A DNA stretch of 64,000 nt from Clostridia bacterium (GCA_017938645.1 JAGBBE010000093.1:1-64000), one strand, 5' to 3'. Numbered from the stretch's first letter, positions 32,232 to 42,176 are shown. Translations and numbers: made by a program. Notes: generated by a model not told the origin, from the sequence alone.

Positions 32232-33559
32232 GCAAAAAACGCGCACAGGCGCGTGCAGCCAGACGCGCCCGCGCCAGAGCCGACCGTGAGCGCCGCCGCG
32301 ATCCCGCAAGGGCGCTGGTTTCGGCGATGATGCTGTTTTTCTTCAGCGCCTTCCTGCTGGTGGCCTGCAAGGGCGAGCTTCGCTGGCAGGGCTTTGCGCT
32401 TTCCGTGGTGGTTCCGGGGCTGATGTACATTGCCACGCTGTGGCTGCCGCGCTTTTTCCCGGCTGACAAGCTGCTTCTGGCCATAGCAAACTTTCTGTGC
32501 GCTCTGGGCGTGCTGGTGCTGACCATCACCGACAAGGGCGCAGGCACCTCGCGCGGCGTGCAGCAGGCCATGTACTACGGCGTGGGCATCGTGGTGATGC
32601 TGGTGTGCATCATGCTCATCCGCTACATCCGGCGCTGGAAGTTCCTGATGAAAGTGGTCATGATGTTTTCCGCCGTGCTGATGGTGCTTCCTTTGGCCAT
32701 CGGCTCTGAATACAACGGCGCGACCAACTGGATCATCATCGGCGGCGTCAGCCTGCAGCCCAGCGAAATGGTCAAGATTTCGCTTCTGCTGATTCTGGGC
32801 TGGTATATGAGCCGCCATCAGTTCTGGCCGTGGTTTCTGTTTGCAGGCTTCTGCCTTCTGATGCTGATGCTGCAGGCCGACCTCGGCACGGCGCTCATCT
32901 ACTACGCCACGGCGCTGATGCTCTTTTACGCCTCCACCGGCAACCTGCCCGTAACGGGTCTGGGACTCATCGGCGGCGGCGGTGCGGCGGTTCTTGGCTA
33001 CAAGATGTTTGCGCACGTCAAAAAGCGCGTGGCCATCTGGCGCAATCCCTGGCTGTACTACGAAACCAGCGGCTACCAGATGGTGCAGGCGCTCATGGCC
33101 ATCGCCTCCGGCGGACTCTTCGGCGTGGGTCTGGGGCTGGGATCGCCCCGCGTGATCCCGGTGTACTTTTCCGACGCGATCTTTGCCGTGATCTGCGAGC
33201 AGTTCGGCATCATCTTCGGCATTCTGGTGCTGGTGATGTATGTCATCCTCATTTTGCGGGGCGCGTCCATCGTCCAGTCTTCGCGCCACAGCTTTCATTC
33301 CATCGTCGCCATGGGCGCAACCGTGATGCTTGGCGTGCAGACGTTCATCATCATCGGCGGCGTCATGAAGCTGATTCCATTAACCGGCGTCACCATGCCC
33401 TTTGTCAGCTACGGCGGCACATCGCTGGTCAGCTGCATGGGTCTGATCGGCCTCATTCAGGGCGTGGCCAGCGTCAATCAGGACGATCTGAGCTACGATT
33501 ACGAAATCAGCCGTTCTTTGAGCGAGGAAGCCATGCTTCCGGAAGCGGGAAGGGACTAG
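32228..33559 (+). CDS. FtsW/RodA/SpoVE family peptidoglycan polymerase
   Basis: This is a 443-residue SEDS protein: a very basic first 25 residues, then about ten helices. Family motifs include EYNGATNWIIIGGVSLQPSEMVKISLLLILGWYM, LMLQADLGTALIYY and FVSYGGTSLVSCMGLIGLIQGV. SEDS proteins join lipid II units into glycan strands together with a class B PBP; the partner is at 35417. The start overlaps the FHA gene by ATGA. TAG stop. An AT-richer gene separates it from the PBP. Confidence 0.92.
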   Translation: MSKKRAQARAARRARARADRERRRDPARALVSAMMLFFFSAFLLVACKGELRWQGFALSVVVPGLMYIATLWLPRFFPADKLLLAIANFLCALGVLVLTITDKGAGTSRGVQQAMYYGVGIVVMLVCIMLIRYIRRWKFLMKVVMMFSAVLMVLPLAIGSEYNGATNWIIIGGVSLQPSEMVKISLLLILGWYMSRHQFWPWFLFAGFCLLMLMLQADLGTALIYYATALMLFYASTGNLPVTGLGLIGGGGAAVLGYKMFAHVKKRVAIWRNPWLYYETSGYQMVQALMAIASGGLFGVGLGLGSPRVIPVYFSDAIFAVICEQFGIIFGILVLVMYVILILRGASIVQSSRHSFHSIVAMGATVMLGVQTFIIIGGVMKLIPLTGVTMPFVSYGGTSLVSCMGLIGLIQGVASVNQDDLSYDYEISRSLSEEAMLPEAGRD

Positions 33560-33581
33560 GATTGTTAAAGGAGGAAAGACT

Positions 33582-35420
33582 ATGCTTGGGTCACATTTAG
33601 CAGCAGTCTTTTTTGTTGCTTGTGTCATGTGTCTGCTTCTCAAGCGAAAAATCGAGATTATTCTACCTCTGATGGTTTGCCTGAGCATGCCTGTGCTTCT
33701 TGTGCTTGCAGCCTTTCGCAGCCTGAATTGGGTAGACTTTCTTGCGCCTACGCTTATTCTTTTCAGTCTCATTTGGCTGATCATTATTGCCTCAAAAAGA
33801 AAGCCAACCGTCGTTCTCCACGAGCTTTCGAAACTTTTCCTAACGCCCGGATTAGCCTGCTTTGTGTTGTTGGCTGTTTTTTGGTTTTTCAGCTGCCAGA
33901 AACGTTCCGTCCTGCATTTTGACGAATTCAGTTATTGGGCCACACAAACACGCAGTTTTTATGTTTCAAACGGTCTGGTAAATGGAATGCAGACTTGTTG
34001 TAAAGCTCATGCTTCCTATGTTCCCGGCATGCAGCTGATCGAATGGTGGTTCATGCATCTGCGTGGAGAATGGCACGAGGGAACGCTGTATTCAGCTCTC
34101 TTTTTAATAAACACTGTATTTTTTCTGCCTCTCACAGAGCATTTTTCCTGGAAAAAGCCTCATCAGATTCTTTTCTTTACAGCTGGTGCAATCCTCCTGC
34201 CAACCGCCATTTCCAGTGCTCCCTATCATTTTCTTCATGTCAACTCGACCTTGGGAGCACTGTACGGTCTGATACTGTATACCATACAAAAAGAGTCTGA
34301 GCACCGGCACTTCATGCTGGCTGTCCAAATGACGGCTTTGGTTTTGATCAAGCAGACCGGTATTCTGTGGGTGCTCTTTGCACTCCTCTTTATTCTTTGC
34401 GTACAGCGCATACCATGGACAAGAAAAATGACTCTGACCCTACTCTGTCCCCTGATTGCAATCTTATTGTGGGGGCTGTGCTGTCACATTCTCGGTCTAC
34501 GCACAGAAAACATCGATGCACTGCGAAATGGAGCCTCCTTCAAATGGGAACATGTATTTTCTGCGTGGAAAGGCATGGCCAAACTTCTGCTGACAAAACC
34601 CATGAACATGACCGGAGCCTGGAACGACGCCTTGCCTTTGTTAGGTGTTCCATCTGTAGTGCTGGTAATCATATATTGTCTAATCCATGCTTGGAGTGAA
34701 TCTTTTTCAAAGCGTTGCATTCGCGGTGTCTGGTGGATTGCAGGGACATTTGCTCTTATCGTTCTTGTCATGGCTGTAAGCATGTTTACCGTGTTTGCCA
34801 GCGAAGTGGAAAGATGGGCAAAATCGCGCAGCAATACGCATCTGGGATTAGACCTATATATGATGCCCTATTTCTACGGAACAAGTTACCTGTGCATTGC
34901 TCAGTTGAGAGATCATTGTCATCGGATCCATCTTTCTTTTCCAAAGAAAGGTATTCTTGCTGGAACGGCATTCGCCGTATTGCTTTGTGTCAACTGGCAA
35001 ATGGTCTCATGGCTCTTACCCTCAGAGTATCTTAAAGCATTTCCAGTGAACAATGGAAGCAAATGGATGCGAAATAACCTTGAATGGTATCAGCAGCTGA
35101 AGGAGAAGGAAGACTGCCGCGTAATGACATCAACGGAGGTATCAAGCTCCTATCGGTATGCATTGGTTCCCTTGAGCTTTGAATACGTACCGGATGAAGT
35201 TGCTGCGTCCTACGAACAGCTGGAGGAATATATTGATCAAACCGGTTGTTCTTACGTCGTAATCATCGGTGATCGGGAAAACACACGCATACTTTTACAA
35301 GAAAGTTTTCAGCATCCAATCGAATTAGGACGGCCTTATCGGATTGACAAATCGAAAAAAACCTATTGTTTAACAGAAATGGATGAAGCTGTCCGCACAG
35401 CCAATGGAGACGCCGTATGA
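33582..35420 (+). CDS. AT-richer GT-C-like polytopic membrane protein inserted in the wall operon
   Basis: This 612-residue protein has about 12 helices followed by a soluble end domain (residues about 500-612: EYLKAFPVNNGSKWMRNNLEWYQQLKEKEDCRVMTSTEVSSSYRYA...YVVIIGD). This is the GT-C/ArnT-like layout; a possible catalytic acidic site is HFDEFSYW near residues 113-120. Codon third positions are clearly richer in A/T than in both neighbours. RBS AAAGGAGG. Its stop overlaps the PBP start (ATGA), so it entered, or was kept, as a translationally coupled gene. The acceptor is unknown; a wall or teichoic polymer is possible. Confidence 0.7.
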   Translation: MLGSHLAAVFFVACVMCLLLKRKIEIILPLMVCLSMPVLLVLAAFRSLNWVDFLAPTLILFSLIWLIIIASKRKPTVVLHELSKLFLTPGLACFVLLAVFWFFSCQKRSVLHFDEFSYWATQTRSFYVSNGLVNGMQTCCKAHASYVPGMQLIEWWFMHLRGEWHEGTLYSALFLINTVFFLPLTEHFSWKKPHQILFFTAGAILLPTAISSAPYHFLHVNSTLGALYGLILYTIQKESEHRHFMLAVQMTALVLIKQTGILWVLFALLFILCVQRIPWTRKMTLTLLCPLIAILLWGLCCHILGLRTENIDALRNGASFKWEHVFSAWKGMAKLLLTKPMNMTGAWNDALPLLGVPSVVLVIIYCLIHAWSESFSKRCIRGVWWIAGTFALIVLVMAVSMFTVFASEVERWAKSRSNTHLGLDLYMMPYFYGTSYLCIAQLRDHCHRIHLSFPKKGILAGTAFAVLLCVNWQMVSWLLPSEYLKAFPVNNGSKWMRNNLEWYQQLKEKEDCRVMTSTEVSSSYRYALVPLSFEYVPDEVAASYEQLEEYIDQTGCSYVVIIGDRENTRILLQESFQHPIELGRPYRIDKSKKTYCLTEMDEAVRTANGDAV

Positions 35421-36847
35421 AACAGCAAAAACTCCGCTTCCGCATCCTCACGCTTTTGCTCATCGCCATGCTGGCCTCCGCCAGCACATACGGCGCGTAC
35501 TCGGTATCCACCTACGGCAGCCGCTGGGTGTCCTCCTCGCGCAACACCCGTTACCGCTCGGCCAAGAGCAGCGTGATTCCCGGCGACATCATCGACCGCA
35601 ACGGCGTGGTCGTCGCCGCAACCGATGAAAACGGAAAGCGCGTCTATCAGAGCAACATCCTGAGCCGCTCGGCCATGGTTCATCTGCTGGGCGATACAGA
35701 CGGCAACATCGCAAACGGCGTAGAGTCGTTTCAGGCCAACTATCTGCTGGGCTTCGAAACCGGTCTGAGCGAGCGCGTGAACGCTTTTCTCAAGGGCGAA
35801 ACCAAGCGCGGCGACAATGTGGTCATCACCGCCGACAGCCGTCTCGCCACCGAAATCGTGCAGATTTTCCGCAATACGTCCAATCTCAAGGGCAAGTGCG
35901 GCGCGGTTGTGGTCATGAACTACAAAACCGGCGAGGTGCTCGCGCTGGTGAGCCTGCCGGTGTACGATCCGCAAAACATCACCGACACGGTGAAAAACTC
36001 CTCCCAGCATCCCTTCTGGAACCGCGCCACGCAGAGTACGCTTCCGCCGGGATCAACGTTCAAGATCATCACGGCGGCCTCCATGCTGGAAAACATGGCT
36101 GATGCAGAAAATCACGTTTTCAGCTGCACCGGCGCCACGCAGGTGATGGATCGCTACGTCACCGACTACGGAAACGATCAGCACGGCGATATCACCCTGC
36201 CGCGCGCGTTCCGCCTGAGCTGCAACAACTGCTTTGCGCAGGCGGCTCTGCTGCTGGGCGACGGCGTGCTTCGCAAAACCGCTGAGAACTTCGGCTTCAA
36301 CGACAACTTCCTCTTCCGCGATCTGGTGGTGGAAAACAGCACCTATCCTACGAAAAACCGCAACACGTTTGAAATTGCGTGGAGCGGCGCAGGCCAGAGC
36401 AAGGTTGCGGCAACGCCGCTGCATCTGTGTATGGTAGCTGCGGCCATCGCCAACGACGGCGTGATGATGGAGCCCCGCCTGCTTTCCCGCGTGGAAAGTC
36501 CCTCCGGCGTCACGCGCATGCGCTACACGCCCAAGGTCTACCGCACCGCCTGCAGCCCTGAGACCGCGCAGATCCTCGACGGCTACATGAAGGACGTCAT
36601 CAAAAGCGGCACCGGCACGCGCGCGAAGGTGGACGGGCTGACCATCGCCGGCAAAACCGGCAGTGCGGAAAGCTCCAAGGACGGTCTGGACGTGACCCAT
36701 GCGTGGTTTACCGGATACATCGACGACGACCGCTATCCCTACGCCGTGTGCGTGTTTGTAGAGGAGGGCGGCACAGGCGGCAGCGTGGCCGCACCGGCTG
36801 CGCAGAAGGTTTTTTCGTATCTGCGCGACAACGCCGCCGTATACTGA
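35417..36847 (+). CDS. Class B penicillin-binding protein (PbpA/PBP2-like transpeptidase)
   Basis: This 476-residue protein has an N-terminal anchor (residues 10-28), a short dimerisation part beginning SVIPGDIIDRNGVVVA, and a transpeptidase domain. Active-site motifs are SxxK at 213-216 (STFK), SxN at 268-270 (SCN) and KTG at 413-415. It crosslinks peptidoglycan made by the SEDS protein upstream. It resembles actinobacterial PbpA, which also follows FHA and RodA genes. It starts with ATGA overlap on the foreign-looking gene. Confidence 0.93.
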   Translation: MKQQKLRFRILTLLLIAMLASASTYGAYSVSTYGSRWVSSSRNTRYRSAKSSVIPGDIIDRNGVVVAATDENGKRVYQSNILSRSAMVHLLGDTDGNIANGVESFQANYLLGFETGLSERVNAFLKGETKRGDNVVITADSRLATEIVQIFRNTSNLKGKCGAVVVMNYKTGEVLALVSLPVYDPQNITDTVKNSSQHPFWNRATQSTLPPGSTFKIITAASMLENMADAENHVFSCTGATQVMDRYVTDYGNDQHGDITLPRAFRLSCNNCFAQAALLLGDGVLRKTAENFGFNDNFLFRDLVVENSTYPTKNRNTFEIAWSGAGQSKVAATPLHLCMVAAAIANDGVMMEPRLLSRVESPSGVTRMRYTPKVYRTACSPETAQILDGYMKDVIKSGTGTRAKVDGLTIAGKTGSAESSKDGLDVTHAWFTGYIDDDRYPYAVCVFVEEGGTGGSVAAPAAQKVFSYLRDNAAVY

Positions 36848-36876
36848 GGTACCAATGATTCTGAAAGGAGCCTTTC

Positions 36877-37764
36877 ATGCCCCGATATGAATATAAATAC
36901 CGCCTGCCCCAGCGCAGACGGCTGCGCCTCTACTGGCTGATTCCCATTGTGCTCATCGCGGTGATGATCGTCTATCCGTTTTTTGAGGCCACGCAGCTGG
37001 ACGTGAAAACCCACGAATTCCGCGTTTCCGACCTGCCGGCCAACCTGCGCAACCTGCGCATCGCCTTCGCCTCCGACATCCACCAGTGCGCGTGGTTTTC
37101 GCAGGAGCGCGTCAATGAAGTGATCAACGAGATCAACATGCTCGACGCAGACATCGTCGTCCTCGGCGGCGACTATGCCATGGACAGCGACGGCGCGATC
37201 CGCTTTTTCCAGACCATGCCCCAGCTTCAGGCGCGGCTTGGCGTGTTTGCCGTAATGGGCAATCACGACCGTACGCTTCCCGAAAAAAACCTCAGCGTGC
37301 TCATCACACAGATGAAGGACGCGGGCGTAACGCCGCTGGTCAACGAAGTAAGCCGCGTCAAGGTCGGCCAGACCTATGTCTATCTTGCCGGCGTGGATGA
37401 CAAAAACACCGGGCATCCGGATGTGGACAAGGTGGCCTCGCAGGTGCAGTCGGGCGATTTTGTGATCTTTGCCGGTCACACGCCGGATCTGCTGCCTGAC
37501 ATGCTCAAGGCCAAAAGCGCCGACGGCAAGAGCCACTGGTACGATCTGGCGCTGTTTGGCCATACCCACGGCGGACAGGTGAACCTGTTCGGCTACACGC
37601 CGTTTTTCAATCTCTCTCCCGAGGTGGGCTCGCGCTACCTGACCGGATGGCTGGAGGAAAACCGCGCAGCCATTCTGGTATCCAACGGCGTGGGCACCTC
37701 CGGCGCGCCCATGAGACTGTTTGCAAGGCCGCAGATCCATCTGGTCACGCTCAAAGCGCGCTGA
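36877..37764 (+). CDS. Membrane-anchored metallophosphoesterase (YkuE/YaeI type)
   Basis: This 295-residue protein has a basic N-terminus, one helix (residues 17-35) and a calcineurin-type domain. All metal-binding motifs are seen: ASDIHQ, VLGGDYAMD, VMGNHDRT, FAGHTPD and FGHTHGGQ. Related enzymes act on phospholipid head groups or UDP-lipid intermediates at the membrane. The DIHQ motif has Gln where many have Cys or Phe. GAAAGGAG lies upstream. Confidence 0.9.
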   Translation: MPRYEYKYRLPQRRRLRLYWLIPIVLIAVMIVYPFFEATQLDVKTHEFRVSDLPANLRNLRIAFASDIHQCAWFSQERVNEVINEINMLDADIVVLGGDYAMDSDGAIRFFQTMPQLQARLGVFAVMGNHDRTLPEKNLSVLITQMKDAGVTPLVNEVSRVKVGQTYVYLAGVDDKNTGHPDVDKVASQVQSGDFVIFAGHTPDLLPDMLKAKSADGKSHWYDLALFGHTHGGQVNLFGYTPFFNLSPEVGSRYLTGWLEENRAAILVSNGVGTSGAPMRLFARPQIHLVTLKAR

Positions 37765-37844
37765 GCCCTCCGCGCTGTTCTTTCGGCTCATTTCGTGGTA
37801 TACTTTGTCAGATAAGGGATTTCATTTTCTCTGGAGGAATGGTC

Positions 37845-38510
37845 ATGCTTCGCAAGTACGCGCTCTTCGATTTTGACGATACCCTCATCCGCGGCGATTC
37901 CATTGTAAAGATGTGCCTGTTTGCCTTCAGGCGCGGCATGGTTGCGCCGTGGGAGCTGGCCAAAACCGGTCTGCTTGCGGCGGCGTATCTGTGCGGACTG
38001 ACCACGGCGCAAAAGTCCAAGGAAGCCGCCATGCATTTTCTCACCGGAAAGAGCGAAACCGAGGTACGCGCGCTGGCCGAGGAATTCTGCGAAAAGATCC
38101 TTGTGCCGCGCCTTTACAAAGACGGCGTACAGGAGCTCAAAGCCCGCGCTGAAAGCGGCTGCGAGGTCTGGCTCATTTCGGCTTCTCCGGCGTTTTATCT
38201 GGAGCCTCTGATGAAGCGCCTGCCCATCACCGGCGTCATCGGCACCCGCATGCATGTGTTAAACGGCATGTACACCGGTCAGATGGCCGGAGAGAACTGC
38301 CGCGGCGTTGAAAAGCCTCTGCGTCTGGCCGAGGTGCTGGCCTCGCGCGGCGACATGCTGGACTACGGCGAATCCTATGCCTACGGTGACTCCGCAGGCG
38401 ACGCGCCGATGCTGGCCCTGTGCGCCAACAAGGTGGCCGTCAATCCCAAAAAGAAGCTGCTCAAGGCCCTTGACGGCGCGGACGGCGTTACAAAGGTTCG
38501 CTGGAGGTAA
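37845..38510 (+). CDS. HAD-IB family phosphatase (SerB/PGP-like)
   Basis: This 221-residue HAD protein has DFDDTLIRGDS (motif I, nucleophile Asp), LISASPAFYL (motif II), a lysine near VEKPLRLAEVL (motif III) and YGDSAGDAPML (motif IV). Family members dephosphorylate phosphoserine or phospholipid intermediates. Start 37845 fits the CTGGAGG site; an in-frame ATG at 37839 is too close to it. It ends 5 bases before coaE. Confidence 0.88.
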   Translation: MLRKYALFDFDDTLIRGDSIVKMCLFAFRRGMVAPWELAKTGLLAAAYLCGLTTAQKSKEAAMHFLTGKSETEVRALAEEFCEKILVPRLYKDGVQELKARAESGCEVWLISASPAFYLEPLMKRLPITGVIGTRMHVLNGMYTGQMAGENCRGVEKPLRLAEVLASRGDMLDYGESYAYGDSAGDAPMLALCANKVAVNPKKKLLKALDGADGVTKVRWR

Positions 38511-38515
38511 GAAAA

Positions 38516-39106
38516 ATGCCCGTAATTGCTTTGACCGGCGGGATCGCCTGCGGAAAATCCACCGTGGCCTCGATGCTCAGAGAGCTCGGCGCGCACATCG
38601 TGGATGCGGATGAAATCAGCCGTTCGCTCACCGCGTCCGGCGGACAGGCGCTTCCTGCACTGCGCGCGCATTTTGGCAGCGGCATCTTTGCGCCCGACGG
38701 AACGCTCGACCGCGCGGCGCTTGGCAAGCTGGTTTTTTCTGACGCACACAAGCGCGCGGAGCTCAACGCCATTCTGCATCCCATGATCCGCAGCGAAATG
38801 GCCCGGCAGGTGCAGAAGGGCATGGAAAGCGGCGCAAAGGCCGTTGTATTGGATGTGCCGCTGTTGTTTGAAGCGAACATGCAGGACATGGCGGACACGG
38901 TTGTGTGCGTGCATGCGCCCGAGGAAATTCAGATCCTGCGCATGGCTTCGCGCAACGGCTACAGCCGCGGGGAGGCTTTGAGCCGCATCCGCAGCCAGAT
39001 GCCCGTGGCGGAAAAAATCCGCCTGAGCGATTTTGCCATCGATACCAACGTATCTCTCGATGAGCTGCGGGAAAACGTGCGCAGCCTTTACGAAAGCTGG
39101 ATGTAA
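38516..39106 (+). CDS. coaE: Dephospho-CoA kinase
   Basis: This 196-residue P-loop kinase carries out the last step of coenzyme A synthesis. It has the P loop LTGGIACGKST, VDADEISRSL, VVLDVPLLFEANM (the LF/YE lid region) and RMASRNGYSRGEALSRIRSQM. Length and motifs are normal. It is tightly packed between the HAD phosphatase and the SLT gene. Confidence 0.95.
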   Translation: MPVIALTGGIACGKSTVASMLRELGAHIVDADEISRSLTASGGQALPALRAHFGSGIFAPDGTLDRAALGKLVFSDAHKRAELNAILHPMIRSEMARQVQKGMESGAKAVVLDVPLLFEANMQDMADTVVCVHAPEEIQILRMASRNGYSRGEALSRIRSQMPVAEKIRLSDFAIDTNVSLDELRENVRSLYESWM

Positions 39107-39127
39107 CATCCGGCGGAAGGAGCGGAC

Positions 39128-40612
39128 ATGCTTCAAATTTTCCACGATACACGCGATGATCTCGCGCCGCGCGACTATATAGCCGCGCCCTCGGTTTCGG
39201 AGGGCGTGCGCCGCCAGCGCGCGCAGAGAATGCACCGCGACTACACGCAGGACGTGCTTGCGCCCGCGCAGGATCTGCTTAAAAAGCCTGCGCCCATCGC
39301 GCCGCCGAAGCTGGAGCAGGCTCAGCCTGTGGACGAATACGGACTGCCGGAGGATCCCTTCAATCCTCCGGAAGAAACCCAGCGCCCGCGCCGCAGCCGC
39401 GTAGCGCGCAATGCACAATCGCCTGCGCAGCCCGAATCAGCTGCACCTGCAAAGCCCCTTGCGCAGCCTCAGCCCATGAAGCAGGCTCAGCCCATGAAAC
39501 AGGCTCAGCCTGTGCAGCCCCGTGCCATGACCGGCGCGCGCATGGCCATGCCGCAGTTTGACAAGCCCGCCAGCCCGGAGATTCCCGACTGGCTGCGCAC
39601 CGCCCGGCAGAACAACGCGCCTGTGCCGCCGCGTCCGCAGGGCCCGCGCGTGCAGGCCGCGCCCAGACGCTCGGAGGGCTATGCGCAGGCGGGCTATCCC
39701 GAGGAACTGCTTGAGGCGCAGCGCGAGCTGGAATATCAGCAGGCAGCCACGCCGGTGAGACGCAGGCATGGCGCGCAGTACGCCGTTAAACCCACCTATG
39801 CGCCCAATCCTCAGCCCGCACGGCCGGTTCAGCCGACTGCGCCTGTGCAGCCCATGCCTCCTCAGCCCCTGCGCGCCGAGCCCACCGAAGAGGCCATGAT
39901 GTCGCGCGCCTATCACCGTCCCAGACGCGAAGAGCCCGAACCCTACCGCGTGGAGGACGAGGAAATCGACGAAAGCACCCGTCCCGTCATCCGCATTCCG
40001 TGGATTCCGATTCTGGCGTTCATCGCGGCGCTGGCTGCGGTGATTCTGTGGGTGATGCAGGTCACCTACGAAAAGCAGACGCAGCAGGTGCTGGACCAGC
40101 GCGCCGCGCACGAGGCGCAGATTCTTGAGGAGCATCCGCTCAGATACCGCGAGCTCATCTCCGACAAGTCCAACAAGTACAATCTGCATCCCGCGTTTGT
40201 GGCGGCGATCATGCTCAACGAAAGCTCCTTCCGCCCCGACGCCACCTCCAGCGTGGACGCGCGCGGTCTGATGCAGCTGATGGATGACACCGCAGGCTGG
40301 ATCTACGAAAAGATGGACGATCCATCCCGTCCCTACGACTTTGACGACCTCTATGACCCGGAGATCAACGCCGAGTACGGCTGCTGGTACCTCAACTATC
40401 TGTCCGAGCTGTTCTGGGGCGACCCGGTTCTGGTAGCCGCAGCGTTCCACGCCGGTCAGGGCGAGGTGCGCAACTGGCTCAACGACTCCACCTATTCCAA
40501 GGACGGCCGAACGCTTCGAATCGAGGATATGATCGACGGCCCGACCAAGCGCTACGTCATCCGCGTTGTGGATGATTTCGCCGCCTACAAGCGGCTGTAC
40601 TTCGGAGGTTAA
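39128..40612 (+). CDS. Lytic transglycosylase (SLT domain) with long Pro/Gln-rich N-terminus
   Basis: This is a 494-residue protein. Residues 1-285 are low-complexity, rich in P, Q, A and R, with tandem QPMKQA units. A helix at about 293-315 anchors it, so the low-complexity part is cytoplasmic. The outer domain (340-490) is goose-type SLT: FVAAIMLNESSFRPDATSSVDARGLMQLM has the catalytic Glu. It cleaves glycan strands. The cytoplasmic tail may link wall cutting to division or sporulation partners; I know no named family with this tail. Confidence 0.88.
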   Translation: MLQIFHDTRDDLAPRDYIAAPSVSEGVRRQRAQRMHRDYTQDVLAPAQDLLKKPAPIAPPKLEQAQPVDEYGLPEDPFNPPEETQRPRRSRVARNAQSPAQPESAAPAKPLAQPQPMKQAQPMKQAQPVQPRAMTGARMAMPQFDKPASPEIPDWLRTARQNNAPVPPRPQGPRVQAAPRRSEGYAQAGYPEELLEAQRELEYQQAATPVRRRHGAQYAVKPTYAPNPQPARPVQPTAPVQPMPPQPLRAEPTEEAMMSRAYHRPRREEPEPYRVEDEEIDESTRPVIRIPWIPILAFIAALAAVILWVMQVTYEKQTQQVLDQRAAHEAQILEEHPLRYRELISDKSNKYNLHPAFVAAIMLNESSFRPDATSSVDARGLMQLMDDTAGWIYEKMDDPSRPYDFDDLYDPEINAEYGCWYLNYLSELFWGDPVLVAAAFHAGQGEVRNWLNDSTYSKDGRTLRIEDMIDGPTKRYVIRVVDDFAAYKRLYFGG

Positions 40613-40616
40613 CTGA

Positions 40617-42164
40617 ATGAAGAGAATTCTGTGCATGCTCCTGTGCCTGATGCTCCTGCCGCTTCCCGCGCTTGCCACCAATGTGGAGGATTCCATCATC
40701 ATCGGCATGCTCTCCACCCGCACCACGGAAATCCGTCCGCTGTTTCCGCAGGAGCGCGACATCATGAGCCTGTACGCGCTGGTGTACGAAAGCCTCGTTG
40801 TTATCGACGACGACGGCATCCCTCAGCCGCATCTGGCCGAAAGCTGGTCCGAAACCGGCGACGGCAAGACGTGGACCTTTACCCTGCGCGAAAACATCAC
40901 CTTTTCCGACGGCACACCGCTGACCGCCGAGGATGTGGCGCGCTCCGGCCAGTGGATTCTGGATCTGGCCAAAAATGAGGAGGTCTCCGACAACGGCTTC
41001 TACGCCAATATCCGCTACATCGTGGAATCCTTCTCCGCGCGCGACGAGCGCACGGTGGAGGTCAAGGCCGCGCGCCCCTACTACGGGCTGCTCTACTCCA
41101 TGACCTTCCCGGTGATTCCCGCCTCCCAGCTGGATCTGGCCAACCCTGTGGGCACCGGCCCTTATGTCATCGAGGCATTTGAGCCCGCAGGCTTCATGAT
41201 GCTGGGCGTGAACGAAAACTGGTGGCAGATGCTGCCCAAGGTCAAGGAGATCACCGTTACCTTCTATCCCAACAACAAGGACATGATCACCGCCTACGAA
41301 TACGGCCGCGTGGACACGGTATTCACCCGTTCGGTCGCAGCGGCGCAGTACAAGAGCGGCCTTTCGTCGCTGTCCATTTCGTATTCCACCAGACAATTGG
41401 AATGCGTGCTCATCAACCACCGCGAGCGCTCCTTCCCGCTGGACAGCCTCAACGTGCGCAAGGCCATCCGCTATGCCATCAACGTTGACGCGCTGGCCAA
41501 AAACGCCTACATGAACATGACCGTTGGCGCAGACGCGCTCTACCCCACCGGCAGCTGGCTGTATCTGGATCAGGAGAGCACGTATGTGTACAATCCCGAC
41601 CGCGCCAGAGCGCTTCTGGCCGAGGACGGCTGGGAGGATCTGGACAACAACACCGTGCTTAACAAGGTCGTCGACGGCGCAACCAAGAACCTGCGCCTGA
41701 GCCTCTACGTCTACGAGGACCCGGAAAACGACGTGCGCTACGAAACCGCCAACCAGATCGCCGAGCAGCTCGGACAGGTCGGCTTTGACATTCACGTGGA
41801 AACGGTTGATTTCAACGGCGCCAAGGAAGTGCTGGAGGCGGGCAGCTTTGACCTGTTCCTCTGCGCCTTCCAGATGGACGTGGTGCCGGACTTCGGCTTC
41901 CTGCTGCGCACCGGCAACACGCAGAACTACGGCCGCTACGCATCCTCGTCCATGAAGGATCTGATCGACGAATTGCGCATCAGCGAAGGTCAGGCCAACT
42001 TCGCCTACACCTCGCAGGCCATTCAGCAGCAGTTCACCGCCGACGTGCCCTTCATAAGCCTCTTCTACCGTGCAGGCGCGATCCTGACGCGCAAGATGTA
42101 CACTTCCGTGCGCACCATCCGCGAGTTTGAGCTTCTGCGCGGCATTGAGGCCTTCGGCAGATAA
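40617..42164 (+). CDS. ABC transporter substrate-binding protein, family 5 (oligopeptide/nickel type), orphan
   Basis: This 515-residue protein has a signal peptide (residues 1-20, ...LPLPALA) and the SBP_bac_5 fold: LAESWSETGDGKTWTFTLRENITFSDGTPLTAEDVARS, NPVGTGPYVIEAFEPAGF and LNVRKAIRYAINVDALAKN. The lipobox is replaced by an ordinary signal-peptidase site. No permease or ATPase gene is nearby, so it may work with a distant importer or capture muropeptides released by the neighbouring SLT and CHAP enzymes (inference from context). Confidence 0.88.
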   Translation: MKRILCMLLCLMLLPLPALATNVEDSIIIGMLSTRTTEIRPLFPQERDIMSLYALVYESLVVIDDDGIPQPHLAESWSETGDGKTWTFTLRENITFSDGTPLTAEDVARSGQWILDLAKNEEVSDNGFYANIRYIVESFSARDERTVEVKAARPYYGLLYSMTFPVIPASQLDLANPVGTGPYVIEAFEPAGFMMLGVNENWWQMLPKVKEITVTFYPNNKDMITAYEYGRVDTVFTRSVAAAQYKSGLSSLSISYSTRQLECVLINHRERSFPLDSLNVRKAIRYAINVDALAKNAYMNMTVGADALYPTGSWLYLDQESTYVYNPDRARALLAEDGWEDLDNNTVLNKVVDGATKNLRLSLYVYEDPENDVRYETANQIAEQLGQVGFDIHVETVDFNGAKEVLEAGSFDLFLCAFQMDVVPDFGFLLRTGNTQNYGRYASSSMKDLIDELRISEGQANFAYTSQAIQQQFTADVPFISLFYRAGAILTRKMYTSVRTIREFELLRGIEAFGR

Positions 42165-42176
42165 GGAGGAATCCCC

